Both the position numbers and the translations under genes were made by a program. A stretch of 25,031 bases of DNA from Thermoplasmata archaeon (GTDB lineage: Archaea > Thermoplasmatota > Thermoplasmata > Thermoplasmatales > Thermoplasmataceae). Within the stretch, counting starts at the first letter, position 1, and each line of letters opens with the position of its first letter. The notes beneath the pieces were generated by a model. The model ran no database searches. It had not been told where the DNA came from and was given only the letters and a program-made list of their open reading frames with translations. Positions 15,029-21,627 of the stretch are shown one piece after another. The stretch covers positions 1 to 25,031 of the forward strand of contig JAJZOK010000083.1 in the NCBI GenBank assembly GCA_021811525.1, read 5' to 3'.

Positions 15029-15511
15029 CTACTGGGAGGGATCTTTCACTATTACCTTGACCAGCCCTCCTTTCCTGTTGAGCGATGCAGAAGCAACTAC
15101 AATCTCTTCACCGGGAGAAACAGGGTGGCTTGCTTCTCCAGGAAATGTGAAGCCAAATATCCTTATCCTGCACTTCCGAGGTTGCCGCCTGTTTACTCTG
15201 ACCACCTTGCCGTTCCTTCCAGCCATTAAAGCGGTGATTTTCATCTTAGGCTTCTTCATGATGAAATTGCCCAGGAGAGGTACTGAGAATGGCATAAAGA
15301 TATTGACCAATCCCAGAAAGCCAGCGATCTCCGGGGAATAGAGTCTGGCAGATTGCGAAGAAACAGGGCCTGCCAATTGCATGGCAAGTACGTACAGTGA
15401 GTAAGTCACCAGAACGACATATGCCCCGTAAAGAAAATAAGTGATTCGCGTCCTGGTTTTGTACATCGCAATGGCTCTGTTCAGTTCCGCTTCCTGGTCG
15501 AAGTAATCCAT
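15029..15511 (-). CDS. Membrane protein with two helices and a possible NfeD-like OB-fold domain
   Basis: I do not recognise the protein with certainty. The 160-residue product has two hydrophobic helices, at about residues 24-46 (YFLYGAYVVLVTYSLYVLAM) and 60-85. A basic link (KKPKMK) and a beta-rich C-terminal region follow (about 90-160: GRNGKVVRV, IFGFTFPGEASHPVSPGEEIVV, GGLVKVIVKD). The C-terminal pattern, with a G-E-x-x-x-A segment and a final strand ending in V-K-V, resembles the OB-fold of NfeD-type proteins that work with membrane proteases or stomatins. No stomatin gene is adjacent. The ATG at 15511 (reverse complement of 15509-15511) lies about 75 nt from the nearest AT-rich box. 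Confidence 0.7.
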   Translation of the reverse strand: MDYFDQEAELNRAIAMYKTRTRITYFLYGAYVVLVTYSLYVLAMQLAGPVSSQSARLYSPEIAGFLGLVNIFMPFSVPLLGNFIMKKPKMKITALMAGRNGKVVRVNRRQPRKCRIRIFGFTFPGEASHPVSPGEEIVVASASLNRKGGLVKVIVKDPSQ

Positions 15512-15649
15512 AATGTCCTTTCATTCAGGGGCTGGCAGACAACCGTACTGGAATGTGCCATTCCCTCGTCAGATAAAAATCAAATATATCAAATTTAATA
15601 ACTTTTTCTGATTTTCCCATTTGGATAATAAGAGCCCACAGGAGCATGG

Positions 15650-15660
15650 CTTATATAAAT
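15650..15660 (+). promoter_or_regulatory. Strong TATA-like box without an obvious gene
   Basis: CTTATATAAAT is a near-consensus archaeal box A on the plus strand, and nearly symmetric, so it could also act leftward. Rightward it would start transcription near 15680, antisense to the end of the exported-protein gene. Leftward it would give the 15029-15511 gene a leader of over 100 nt. Confidence 0.4.
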
Positions 15661-15718
15661 TCAGGTGGGAAAAGTCAGCCTTGGCGTTGAATGCAAATTT
15701 TGCGGTCCCGCATCATCA

Positions 15719-16384
15719 CTAATCTTCTATATCGATGAAAGGCATTGTGAAATTTGCTATCTTCAGAAGTGGCGGCGGAAAACCGATAATGTTCTGGTAA
15801 ATGGCAATGGAAACGGAAAGTGTGTAATTTCCAGCTGGAACCAGCCTGACTGGCAGGGCTCCACTCATGAAAGCAGTGAGAAGGTACGAGGGCCCCGTAT
15901 ACTTCCCATATACACCCCCATGTGTTCGTGGGGAGGCACCATATGGTGAGGTTATGTTATCAATAGTATAATTTGCAGTGGCAACGCTCATTTTCTCTAC
16001 CCTGAATTCTATGGAGTTTGCAGCATCTTTTCCCGTAGCGTTGATCAGAAGGAGGTTTGCAACAGGAGAAGGTATGAAGAACGGGGCCGTCCCAATGGCA
16101 GACTTGTTTACTACCATAGGGGGAACTGTAGAGAAGGCCGGAATAAGTGCAAACTGGAGCTTCCCTATTCCACTCAGGCTTACATTGTAAGAATAGAATA
16201 GTTCTATCCCGCTCAGATTCTCGGGGGTCCCATTCTTGATTGCACTGTTCCTTATTGCCAAGTACTGGCTATTTAATTGGATGGGCTTGATATCAAGCTC
16301 CCTTGGCAGGATATATATAGTGGCACTGATAACCAACAGTGCCACTACAAAGGTTACAGCAACCACTTGCCAAAACCTCTTCAT
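15719..16384 (-). CDS. Membrane-anchored exported protein of unknown function
   Basis: I do not recognise the family. The 221-residue product has one N-terminal hydrophobic segment (residues 5-27, FWQVVAVTFVVALLVISATIYIL) that serves as signal or anchor. A Ser/Asn/Thr-rich extracellular region follows with several N-x-S/T sites (for example near NGTPENLS, NYTIDNIT, NYTLS). Hydrophobic and polar residues alternate as in a beta-sandwich. No catalytic motif or cysteine is visible. The ATG at 16384 lies just downstream of a TATA box (16413-16422). It is divergent from tag and next to the NfeD-like candidate on the same strand, but its function cannot be inferred from them. Confidence 0.75.
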   Translation of the reverse strand: MKRFWQVVAVTFVVALLVISATIYILPRELDIKPIQLNSQYLAIRNSAIKNGTPENLSGIELFYSYNVSLSGIGKLQFALIPAFSTVPPMVVNKSAIGTAPFFIPSPVANLLLINATGKDAANSIEFRVEKMSVATANYTIDNITSPYGASPRTHGGVYGKYTGPSYLLTAFMSGALPVRLVPAGNYTLSVSIAIYQNIIGFPPPLLKIANFTMPFIDIED

Positions 16385-16412
16385 TTTTACTTCCAGGGAA
16401 AAATGGAAGTAT

Positions 16413-16422
16413 TTTATATAAA
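16413..16422 (-). promoter_or_regulatory. TATA box of the exported-protein gene
   Basis: TTTATATAAA is symmetric. Read on the minus strand its centre is about 33 nt from the ATG at 16384. It may also serve tag on the plus strand, at a distance of about 80 nt. Confidence 0.5.
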
Positions 16423-16497
16423 GCTATAGATTGCTCAACCTTTCGTTTCATCCTGCTTTCTGGAAAGTATCAATTAGAGAATGCCATTCTTAATACA

Positions 16498-17082
16498 ATG
16501 TCTTCCGCAGGCCATGGGCAATCCAGGTGTGCCTGGGTACCCCTTAATGATCCGCTTTACCTAGAGTACCATGATTCTGAATGGGGGGTTCCCATACATG
16601 ACGATAGGATTCTCTTCGAGTTCCTGGTTCTGGAGGGGGCTCAGGCAGGCCTCAGCTGGAAAACCATCCTCCATAAAAGGCAGGCATACCGGAGTGCATT
16701 TGATGGATTCCTTCCGGAAATTGTATCAAAATACGGGGAAACGGAGATCGGAAGGCTGATGGAAAATCAGGGAATTGTAAGGAACCGGCTGAAGATCAAC
16801 GCGGCCATCATAAATGCCAGGGCGCTTCTCAGTGTAAGGAAGGAATTTGGGTCCTTTGACAGCTATATCTGGGATTTTGTGGAAGGGAAGCCTGTTATCA
16901 ACAAGTGGACCTCAATAAAGGAAATTCCTGCGAAGTCACCCCTATCTGACAGGATGAGCAAAGATCTATTGAAAAGAGGCTTCAAGTTCGTTGGCTCCAC
17001 GATATGCTATTCATTCATGCAGGCAACAGGCTTAATAAATGACCATACAACCGACTGCTTCAGATTCTCACAACTGCAATAG
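16498..17082 (+). CDS. tag: DNA-3-methyladenine glycosylase I (Tag family)
   Basis: Base-excision repair enzyme that removes 3-methyladenine from alkylated DNA. From the ATG at 16498 the product is 194 residues, the usual Tag length. A frame extending back to 16339 would run into the divergent gene and has no family counterpart. Zinc ligands of the family are present as C11 (RCAWV), H25 (YHDSEWG), H183 and C187 (NDHTTDC). The catalytic glutamate region is LEGAQAGLSW (E46), and the helix-hairpin-helix-like core runs through 140-172. Tag is mainly bacterial, so in an archaeon it may have come by transfer. A second alkylation glycosylase (AlkA type) lies at 24161-24862. Confidence 0.94.
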   Translation: MSSAGHGQSRCAWVPLNDPLYLEYHDSEWGVPIHDDRILFEFLVLEGAQAGLSWKTILHKRQAYRSAFDGFLPEIVSKYGETEIGRLMENQGIVRNRLKINAAIINARALLSVRKEFGSFDSYIWDFVEGKPVINKWTSIKEIPAKSPLSDRMSKDLLKRGFKFVGSTICYSFMQATGLINDHTTDCFRFSQLQ

Positions 17083-17094
17083 AATGCCCCAACA

Positions 17095-17128
17095 GTTTTA
17101 AATAAATAAGTTTATTTGAATTTAAAAC
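17095..17128. promoter_or_regulatory. AT-rich 34-bp dyad in the promoter of the DUF4440-like gene
   Basis: GTTTTAAAT (17095-17103) and ATTTAAAAC (17120-17128) are perfect inverted repeats, and the interior (AAATAA near 17104-17109 against TTATTT near 17112-17117) is also partly symmetric. It contains TATA-like boxes and lies 27 nt before the start codon, so it is promoter, operator, or both. Confidence 0.45.
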
Positions 17129-17141
17129 CATATTATTTGCT

Positions 17142-17147
17142 AAGGAG
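17142..17147 (+). promoter_or_regulatory. Shine-Dalgarno site of the DUF4440-like gene
   Basis: AAGGAG lies 8 nt before the ATG at 17156 and supports that start. It is one of few clear SD sites for a first gene in this window. Confidence 0.6.
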
Positions 17148-17155
17148 ATTTTTCC

Positions 17156-17560
17156 ATGTCAGGAATGAAACAATCCGGGAAGGACGAGGAAATGGTGCTG
17201 GAACTAGACATGAGATACCAGAAGGCGGTTGAGGGGAACGATGCCAGCACCATGGATGAGATTCTATCAGATGATTTTGTCCTTGTAACAGGCCTGGGCA
17301 AAGTATTCACCAAGCAGGATCTCCTCAATGAGGCCAGAAGTGGCAGTGTTGTCTATGAAAGGCAGGAAGACAGTCATCAGGTTGTACGGATCTCTGGCGA
17401 CACGGCAGTCATAACAGCAAAGCTCTGGGCTAAGGGTATTGAAAACGGAAAGGCATTCGAATACAAACTCTGGTTCAGCGACACTTATGTGCGGGGCCCG
17501 GAAGGTTGGAAATATTTCTTCGGCCAGGCCTCCACTAGGCAGCCCCCGGATTCCCTGTAA
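17156..17560 (+). CDS. NTF2-like fold protein, DUF4440/SnoaL-like
   Basis: The 134-residue product fits the small NTF2-like alpha+beta barrel family (DUF4440): an N-terminal helix with EEMVLELDMRYQKAVEGND, then MDEILSDDFVLVTGLGKVFTKQDLLNEARSG, and strands ending in YVRGPEGWKYFFGQAS. Such proteins bind or turn over small hydrophobic ligands, or act as pocket-only proteins; a specific role cannot be read from sequence. The start is fixed by a good SD. Its 3' end overlaps the convergent methyltransferase gene by 26 nt, so antisense transcripts are likely there. Confidence 0.85.
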   Translation: MSGMKQSGKDEEMVLELDMRYQKAVEGNDASTMDEILSDDFVLVTGLGKVFTKQDLLNEARSGSVVYERQEDSHQVVRISGDTAVITAKLWAKGIENGKAFEYKLWFSDTYVRGPEGWKYFFGQASTRQPPDSL

Positions 17561-18611
17561 GCACTTCATAAAGAACCTTCAGGGCCAATCCGTCCTCTTC
17601 CTCAATGATATCCTTGACTGAGAAGAGTTTCAAGTGCTCTTCCGGGGCTGTCTTTACCTTGAACCCATAATTAGAGTTCCAGTGCTGAAATGACCTTCCG
17701 CGTTCAACCTCATAATTTACATATTTCCTGTGGGTCGAAAGCCTCTGCTGCAGGATTGAATTAATAAACTGGATTGAATTCTTCACCCTGTTTCTCGCCG
17801 TTGAGGCCAGAGCTGGATCCAGTTCGTACCCGCAGCTGCTTCTGCCACTGGCAGCCGCGGCCATTGCGGTTGTGCCTGTGCCTGCAAATGGATCTAATAC
17901 TGTATCTCCAATCAGGGAGAACATGTTAATGAGCCTGTAAGGGAGCTCAAATGGAAAAGCCCCGCTCCTGGCCCTTGAAACAGGTTCCTGCATATCCTGC
18001 CTTGCACCCTTCAGGTCTTCCCAGATGTCTGTGAACCATGCATTCCTCTCCTCCCAGAAGTAAGAGCTAACAGCCCTGGCATACTTTGCCTCTTTGCTAG
18101 AAAACTCCCGCCTTGGGGGCTTCCTGAAAATGAGAATGTATTCATGCTCGAGTGTTACGTAAGCTCCTGGTGGCATGGTTCCAGAACCCAGGAACTTGTT
18201 TGGGGAATTTGTCTGCTTTTTCCAGACAATGGAAGGCGATTCGTAAAACCCGAGCTTCCTCATGGACATTGAAATGCTGCTGTGCGATGGATAGAGCCTG
18301 AATTCCCCACACATTGTCCTTGTGGCATCCCCCATATTTATGCAGGCAATCCCGCCTGGTTTCAACACCCTGTTTACTTCGCTCCAGGCCTTGTCGAGTT
18401 CCCTGTGCATCAGATCATAGGCGAGATCAGCATTTTCCTTTTCCAGATGTTTTCCAATTGCAGGATTTAACTCAGAAAAAACGGCATCCCACATCTCGAT
18501 CATAGGATATGGAGGAGATGTCACCACCAGATCAACGGAACCTTCTGGAAGGTTATTCATGTTCCTTGCATCTGATGTATGAAACCGGTGGGTGGTCGTA
18601 AGCTCTTCCAA
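17535..18611 (-). CDS. Orphan DNA methyltransferase, beta class (N4-cytosine or N6-adenine)
   Basis: Site-specific amino-DNA methyltransferase using S-adenosylmethionine. The catalytic motif IV TSPPY (residues 31-35) precedes the SAM-binding motif I DPFAGTGTT (240-248), the beta-class order. SPPY rather than DPPY favours N4-cytosine methylation, though N6-adenine members with this variant exist. Between them is a target-recognition region, with LKPGGIACINMGD at 83-95. About 90 residues after motif I form a C-terminal extension. No restriction enzyme gene is adjacent, so it is an orphan. The start is TTG at 18609-18611, 27 nt from a TATA box (18634-18642), which suggests a leaderless TTG-initiated message; an internal ATG at residue 18 would sit close to the catalytic motif. 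Confidence 0.88.
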   Translation of the reverse strand: MEELTTTHRFHTSDARNMNNLPEGSVDLVVTSPPYPMIEMWDAVFSELNPAIGKHLEKENADLAYDLMHRELDKAWSEVNRVLKPGGIACINMGDATRTMCGEFRLYPSHSSISMSMRKLGFYESPSIVWKKQTNSPNKFLGSGTMPPGAYVTLEHEYILIFRKPPRREFSSKEAKYARAVSSYFWEERNAWFTDIWEDLKGARQDMQEPVSRARSGAFPFELPYRLINMFSLIGDTVLDPFAGTGTTAMAAAASGRSSCGYELDPALASTARNRVKNSIQFINSILQQRLSTHRKYVNYEVERGRSFQHWNSNYGFKVKTAPEEHLKLFSVKDIIEEEDGLALKVLYEVLTGNPGAA

Positions 18612-18633
18612 TGATACGGGAACAATCTGTACA

Positions 18634-18642
18634 CTATTTAAC
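18634..18642 (-). promoter_or_regulatory. TATA box of the methyltransferase gene
   Basis: The minus strand reads GTTAAATAG, about 27 nt from the TTG start at 18611; it supports this start and a leaderless message. Confidence 0.5.
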
Positions 18643-18667
18643 TTGGCTGCCTTGAAATGTTCCCAGA

Positions 18668-18678
18668 AAAATTAATTT
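18668..18678 (+). promoter_or_regulatory. TATA box of hemL
   Basis: AAATTAATTTC is centred about 25 nt before the ATG at 18698. This favours that ATG over the TTG five codons upstream. Confidence 0.45.
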
Positions 18679-18697
18679 CAGATTGCAATGTCCACCT

Positions 18698-19936
18698 ATG
18701 TCCTCAAGTTCTCTTTACTCTAAGGCAAAGACACTCTTCCCGGGAGGCGTCAATTCACCCATTAGATTTTACCAGCCCTATCCGAGGTTCATGTCCCTTG
18801 CGCAAGGATCAAGGCTGACAGACGCCGATGGGCGGGAATATATAGACTACTGCCTCGCTTTCGGCCCGATGATACTGGGCCACTCCAGAAAGGAAGTGGT
18901 TGAGGCTTTGCGGGAGCAGGCCGGCAAGGCCACTTCACTGGGTACTCCCGGACCACTGGAAGTTGAACTTGGGGAAAGAATCAGGACAGCAATCCCTTCA
19001 ATGGAGATGCTGAGATTTACGAATTCGGGCACGGAAGCGACCATGCATGCCATGAGGCTTGCCAGGTTCTTTACTGGAAAGCCCCTTATACTCAAGATAG
19101 AGGGTGGATTCCATGGTTCCCACGATTATGCCCTCGAGTCCCTGCCATACGGTAAACTTGAAGACCCTACACAGAGAGCCACCATAGAGGTACCTTACAA
19201 CGATGTTGGAGCCCTTCACAGGGCCTTTGAGAAATTCGGCAGGAACATAGCCGCATTCATACTGGAGCCCGTGCTTGGCAATGTGGGTGTCGTGAACCCC
19301 AATGTGGGTTATCTCCAGGAAGCGCGTAAAATTACAGAAGAATACGGTTCCCTGCTGATTTTTGATGAAGTTATCACAGGTTTCAGGTCCAGCTACGGAG
19401 CATATCAGAATGTTGCCGATGTTAAGCCAGACCTTACCACATTGGGGAAAATTGTGGGGGGAGGGCTTCCAGTTGGAGTTTTTGGCGGACGTTCAGACAT
19501 AATGGGCAACGTTTCCCCATCAGGGAAATTCTACCAGCAGGGCACTTTTTCAGGAAATGCCATGTCCATGGCAGGAGGAATATCAACCCTCGATATCCTG
19601 AAAAAGTCAGATTACAGCAAGCCTGCTTCACAGGCAGGCAGAATTGCGCTTGAAGCACGCAATGCATTCTCGAAGGCAGGAATAGAAGTAAGAGTGAATG
19701 TCTCCGGAACTATGTTTACAATATTCTTCAACGGGAGAGAGGTCGTGGATGCAAAGACTGCTTCTGCCTCAAACATGGAGCAGTTTTCCAGTTACTTCAA
19801 GGGCCTGCTAGAAAGCGGACTCTTCATTGCAGCCTCCCAGATGGAAGCAAGTTTCCTTAGTTTCGCCCACAGTGATGGAGACATCAGGGAAACCATTGAA
19901 GCAATAAAGAGTATATCTGAAAATATGAAACCCTGA
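18698..19936 (+). CDS. hemL: Glutamate-1-semialdehyde 2,1-aminomutase
   Basis: PLP-dependent aminotransferase-fold enzyme that turns glutamate-1-semialdehyde into 5-aminolevulinate, the second step of the C5 route to heme and siroheme. From the ATG at 18698 the product is 412 residues. Family motifs are LFPGGVNSPIR, FTNSGTEATMHAMRLAR, the FDEVITGFR segment with the PLP-contacting Asp, and TLGKIVGGGLPVG with the PLP lysine K251. The start is set by promoter spacing; an in-frame TTG at 18683 is the alternative. hemL is convergent with hemA, with only 9 bases between stop codons, an unusual layout for two consecutive enzymes of one pathway. Confidence 0.96.
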   Translation: MSSSSLYSKAKTLFPGGVNSPIRFYQPYPRFMSLAQGSRLTDADGREYIDYCLAFGPMILGHSRKEVVEALREQAGKATSLGTPGPLEVELGERIRTAIPSMEMLRFTNSGTEATMHAMRLARFFTGKPLILKIEGGFHGSHDYALESLPYGKLEDPTQRATIEVPYNDVGALHRAFEKFGRNIAAFILEPVLGNVGVVNPNVGYLQEARKITEEYGSLLIFDEVITGFRSSYGAYQNVADVKPDLTTLGKIVGGGLPVGVFGGRSDIMGNVSPSGKFYQQGTFSGNAMSMAGGISTLDILKKSDYSKPASQAGRIALEARNAFSKAGIEVRVNVSGTMFTIFFNGREVVDAKTASASNMEQFSSYFKGLLESGLFIAASQMEASFLSFAHSDGDIRETIEAIKSISENMKP

Positions 19937-19945
19937 CCTTCAGGC

Positions 19946-21124
19946 CTACTGGAAGATAGACTGGAGAGTTGCAATCAGGTCCTTGTCTCCCTTGATTGCT
20001 GCCTCCTTGAGTGCTGAGGTGTAATTTCCTAAAATTTTAGTTACCATTGCAGAGGCAGATTTCCTGGTTGCTTCATTGGGATCCATGCCCTTGCCTATTT
20101 CCTTCATCATCCTGCTTATTTCCTTCAGGGCAATGGACTCGGCAAATGTATATGACTTTGTGAGTAGTTCCTCCGTCCTGAATTCTGCAAGCTTAATTTC
20201 GAACTTTCCAAGTTCTCGGTCCACGATAGATTGAGCCCGGGGTATCTCTTCCTTTTTCATTCCGGAATTGGCCTGTGAAATCTCCTGGATATGTTCCAGG
20301 TCATAGACTGTTATGGCGTCCTCTTTCCCGATGTCAGGGTCAATGTTCCTGGGATTGGAAATGTCAACCATGACCCTGGGCCGGATCTTCCCGTTTACCA
20401 TGTCAGGAGTGATTATCACATTCCTGGAAGAAGTTGCACAGAATACTGCATTTGAGCTTTCAATGACCATCTTCAGGTTGCCTATGGCATCAAAGTGGCA
20501 TTTGTATTGTGAAGCCAGCTGGCCGGCCTTCTCCTGGTTGCGGCCTACCACGGTGATAGCGGAAGGGTTCCTCTTCTGGAGATATTTCAGGAATGTTTCT
20601 GCCATCTGGCCTGTCCCAACCACCGCCACTCTGGATGTACTGAAATCCAGATGCCCTCCGGCGAGGTCAACGGCAATCACAGGTATGGAGGTCTTTCCCC
20701 TTGAAATGCCCGTCTTTTCCCTGACTTCCTTGCCCACGCTTATGGCCTTCCTGAAAATGAGTGAGATCAACTTGTCAGTCTTGCCGGCCTTCACATGGCT
20801 GTCAAACGCAGACTTGACCTGGGCGAGAATTTCATTCTCACCGACTGACATTGACTTTAGGCCTGCTGCAACCGTAAAAAGATGCTTCAGTGCATCTTCC
20901 CCCAGCAACAAGTGATCCTGATTAACAATTCCATCATAATACTGGCCCTGGTCATCAAATGTGAAGTAAAATTCCACCCTGTTGCAAGTGGAGAGCACAA
21001 CATAACCACTCGCTTTGAAGCTTTCTGCAATTCCGCCCCACTGCTTCGGGGTAAATAACTGCATCTTCTGGAATTCATCAGGCTTAGACCTGTAATCCCA
21101 GGACATTGCTCCAAATTTAAGCAT
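19946..21124 (-). CDS. hemA: Glutamyl-tRNA reductase
   Basis: NADPH-dependent enzyme that reduces glutamyl-tRNA(Glu) to glutamate-1-semialdehyde, the first committed step of tetrapyrrole synthesis, feeding HemL next door. The 392-residue product shows the catalytic cysteine C47 in VLSTCNRVEFY, the GLKSMSVGENEILAQVK segment, the nucleotide-binding VAVVGTGQMAETFLKYL, and a C-terminal helical dimerisation region. Length and order are standard. The ATG at 21124 lies about 75 nt from the best TATA box (21196-21204), leaving a leader of about 50 nt that contains the palindrome at 21141-21153. Other heme genes are not in the window. Confidence 0.96.
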   Translation of the reverse strand: MLKFGAMSWDYRSKPDEFQKMQLFTPKQWGGIAESFKASGYVVLSTCNRVEFYFTFDDQGQYYDGIVNQDHLLLGEDALKHLFTVAAGLKSMSVGENEILAQVKSAFDSHVKAGKTDKLISLIFRKAISVGKEVREKTGISRGKTSIPVIAVDLAGGHLDFSTSRVAVVGTGQMAETFLKYLQKRNPSAITVVGRNQEKAGQLASQYKCHFDAIGNLKMVIESSNAVFCATSSRNVIITPDMVNGKIRPRVMVDISNPRNIDPDIGKEDAITVYDLEHIQEISQANSGMKKEEIPRAQSIVDRELGKFEIKLAEFRTEELLTKSYTFAESIALKEISRMMKEIGKGMDPNEATRKSASAMVTKILGNYTSALKEAAIKGDKDLIATLQSIFQ

Positions 21125-21140
21125 GATCTTGCACCGCGCC

Positions 21141-21153
21141 CAGACTAGGTCTG
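21141..21153 (-). repeat. Palindrome in the hemA leader
   Basis: CAGAC-TAG-GTCTG is a perfect 5-bp inverted repeat with a 3-nt spacer, 17 nt before the hemA start. It could be an operator or a leader hairpin, or a chance match. Confidence 0.35.
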
Positions 21154-21195
21154 AAATGTGATTCCCAGGGAGGGCATTTCATGATAGTAAATTCT

Positions 21196-21204
21196 TATTT
21201 AAAC
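21196..21204 (-). promoter_or_regulatory. TATA box of hemA
   Basis: The minus strand reads GTTTAAATA, about 75 nt before the hemA ATG, implying a leader near 50 nt. Confidence 0.45.
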
Positions 21205-21246
21205 CCAATTTTCCCAAAGCCTAGCTCCCAGTATCATTTACAGCCT

Positions 21247-21627
21247 TCATTCTTTCCCAGATTCCCCCTTTGGATTTGGTCTCATGAGGATGTTTTCCCT
21301 CATGCCTGTGAACAGGAGTGCAGACACTGCACCAATGAGCCCGAACATCAGGGGGAACAGTACAATCAGTGCAGCTGAGGGTATTCCAATTATCTGCTGG
21401 ACTATCCCGGCCAGTTGCGATACAGATGAAACGGGATAGAAGAGATATATTGAGAAAGCCGAGCCCAGACCAATGATCAAGCCAGCTATTACAGAGTATC
21501 TCCTGTTCAGAACCATCAGGGGAATGCCAAGCAGTATAGCTCCGAATGCATAAGGTACAGTAAAGAGCGACGCATATGCAAGGGCTATGGAGATTACTAC
21601 TCCCGCAGCAACAATGCCCTTATTCAT
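21247..21627 (-). CDS. Small hydrophobic membrane protein in operon with the acylase
   Basis: I do not recognise the family. The 126-residue product is largely hydrophobic with about four helices, at residues 3-22, 24-40, 45-65 and 82-107 (SAALIVLFPLMFGLIGAVSAL), and a short charged tail. Its ATG at 21627 lies inside the last codons of the penicillin-acylase-family gene upstream (8-nt overlap), so it is translated from the same message. It may help the exported acylase or simply share its promoter. Confidence 0.78.
   Translation of the reverse strand: MNKGIVAAGVVISIALAYASLFTVPYAFGAILLGIPLMVLNRRYSVIAGLIIGLGSAFSIYLFYPVSSVSQLAGIVQQIIGIPSAALIVLFPLMFGLIGAVSALLFTGMRENILMRPNPKGESGKE

Noticed and set aside
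15937..15948. 12-bp palindrome CACCATATGGTG
   Set aside because: It lies inside the exported-protein coding sequence and reads as ordinary codons; nothing else supports a site.
15665..15949. 94-codon plus-strand frame starting at GTG after the TATATAA box
   Set aside because: Most of it is antisense to the exported-protein gene and the peptide has no family features. The GTG lies only a few bases past the TATA box, too close for its message. I kept only the box as an observation.
16339..16497. Extended start for tag
   Set aside because: It would overlap the divergent gene and its promoter; Tag proteins are about 190 residues and the ATG at 16498 gives 194.
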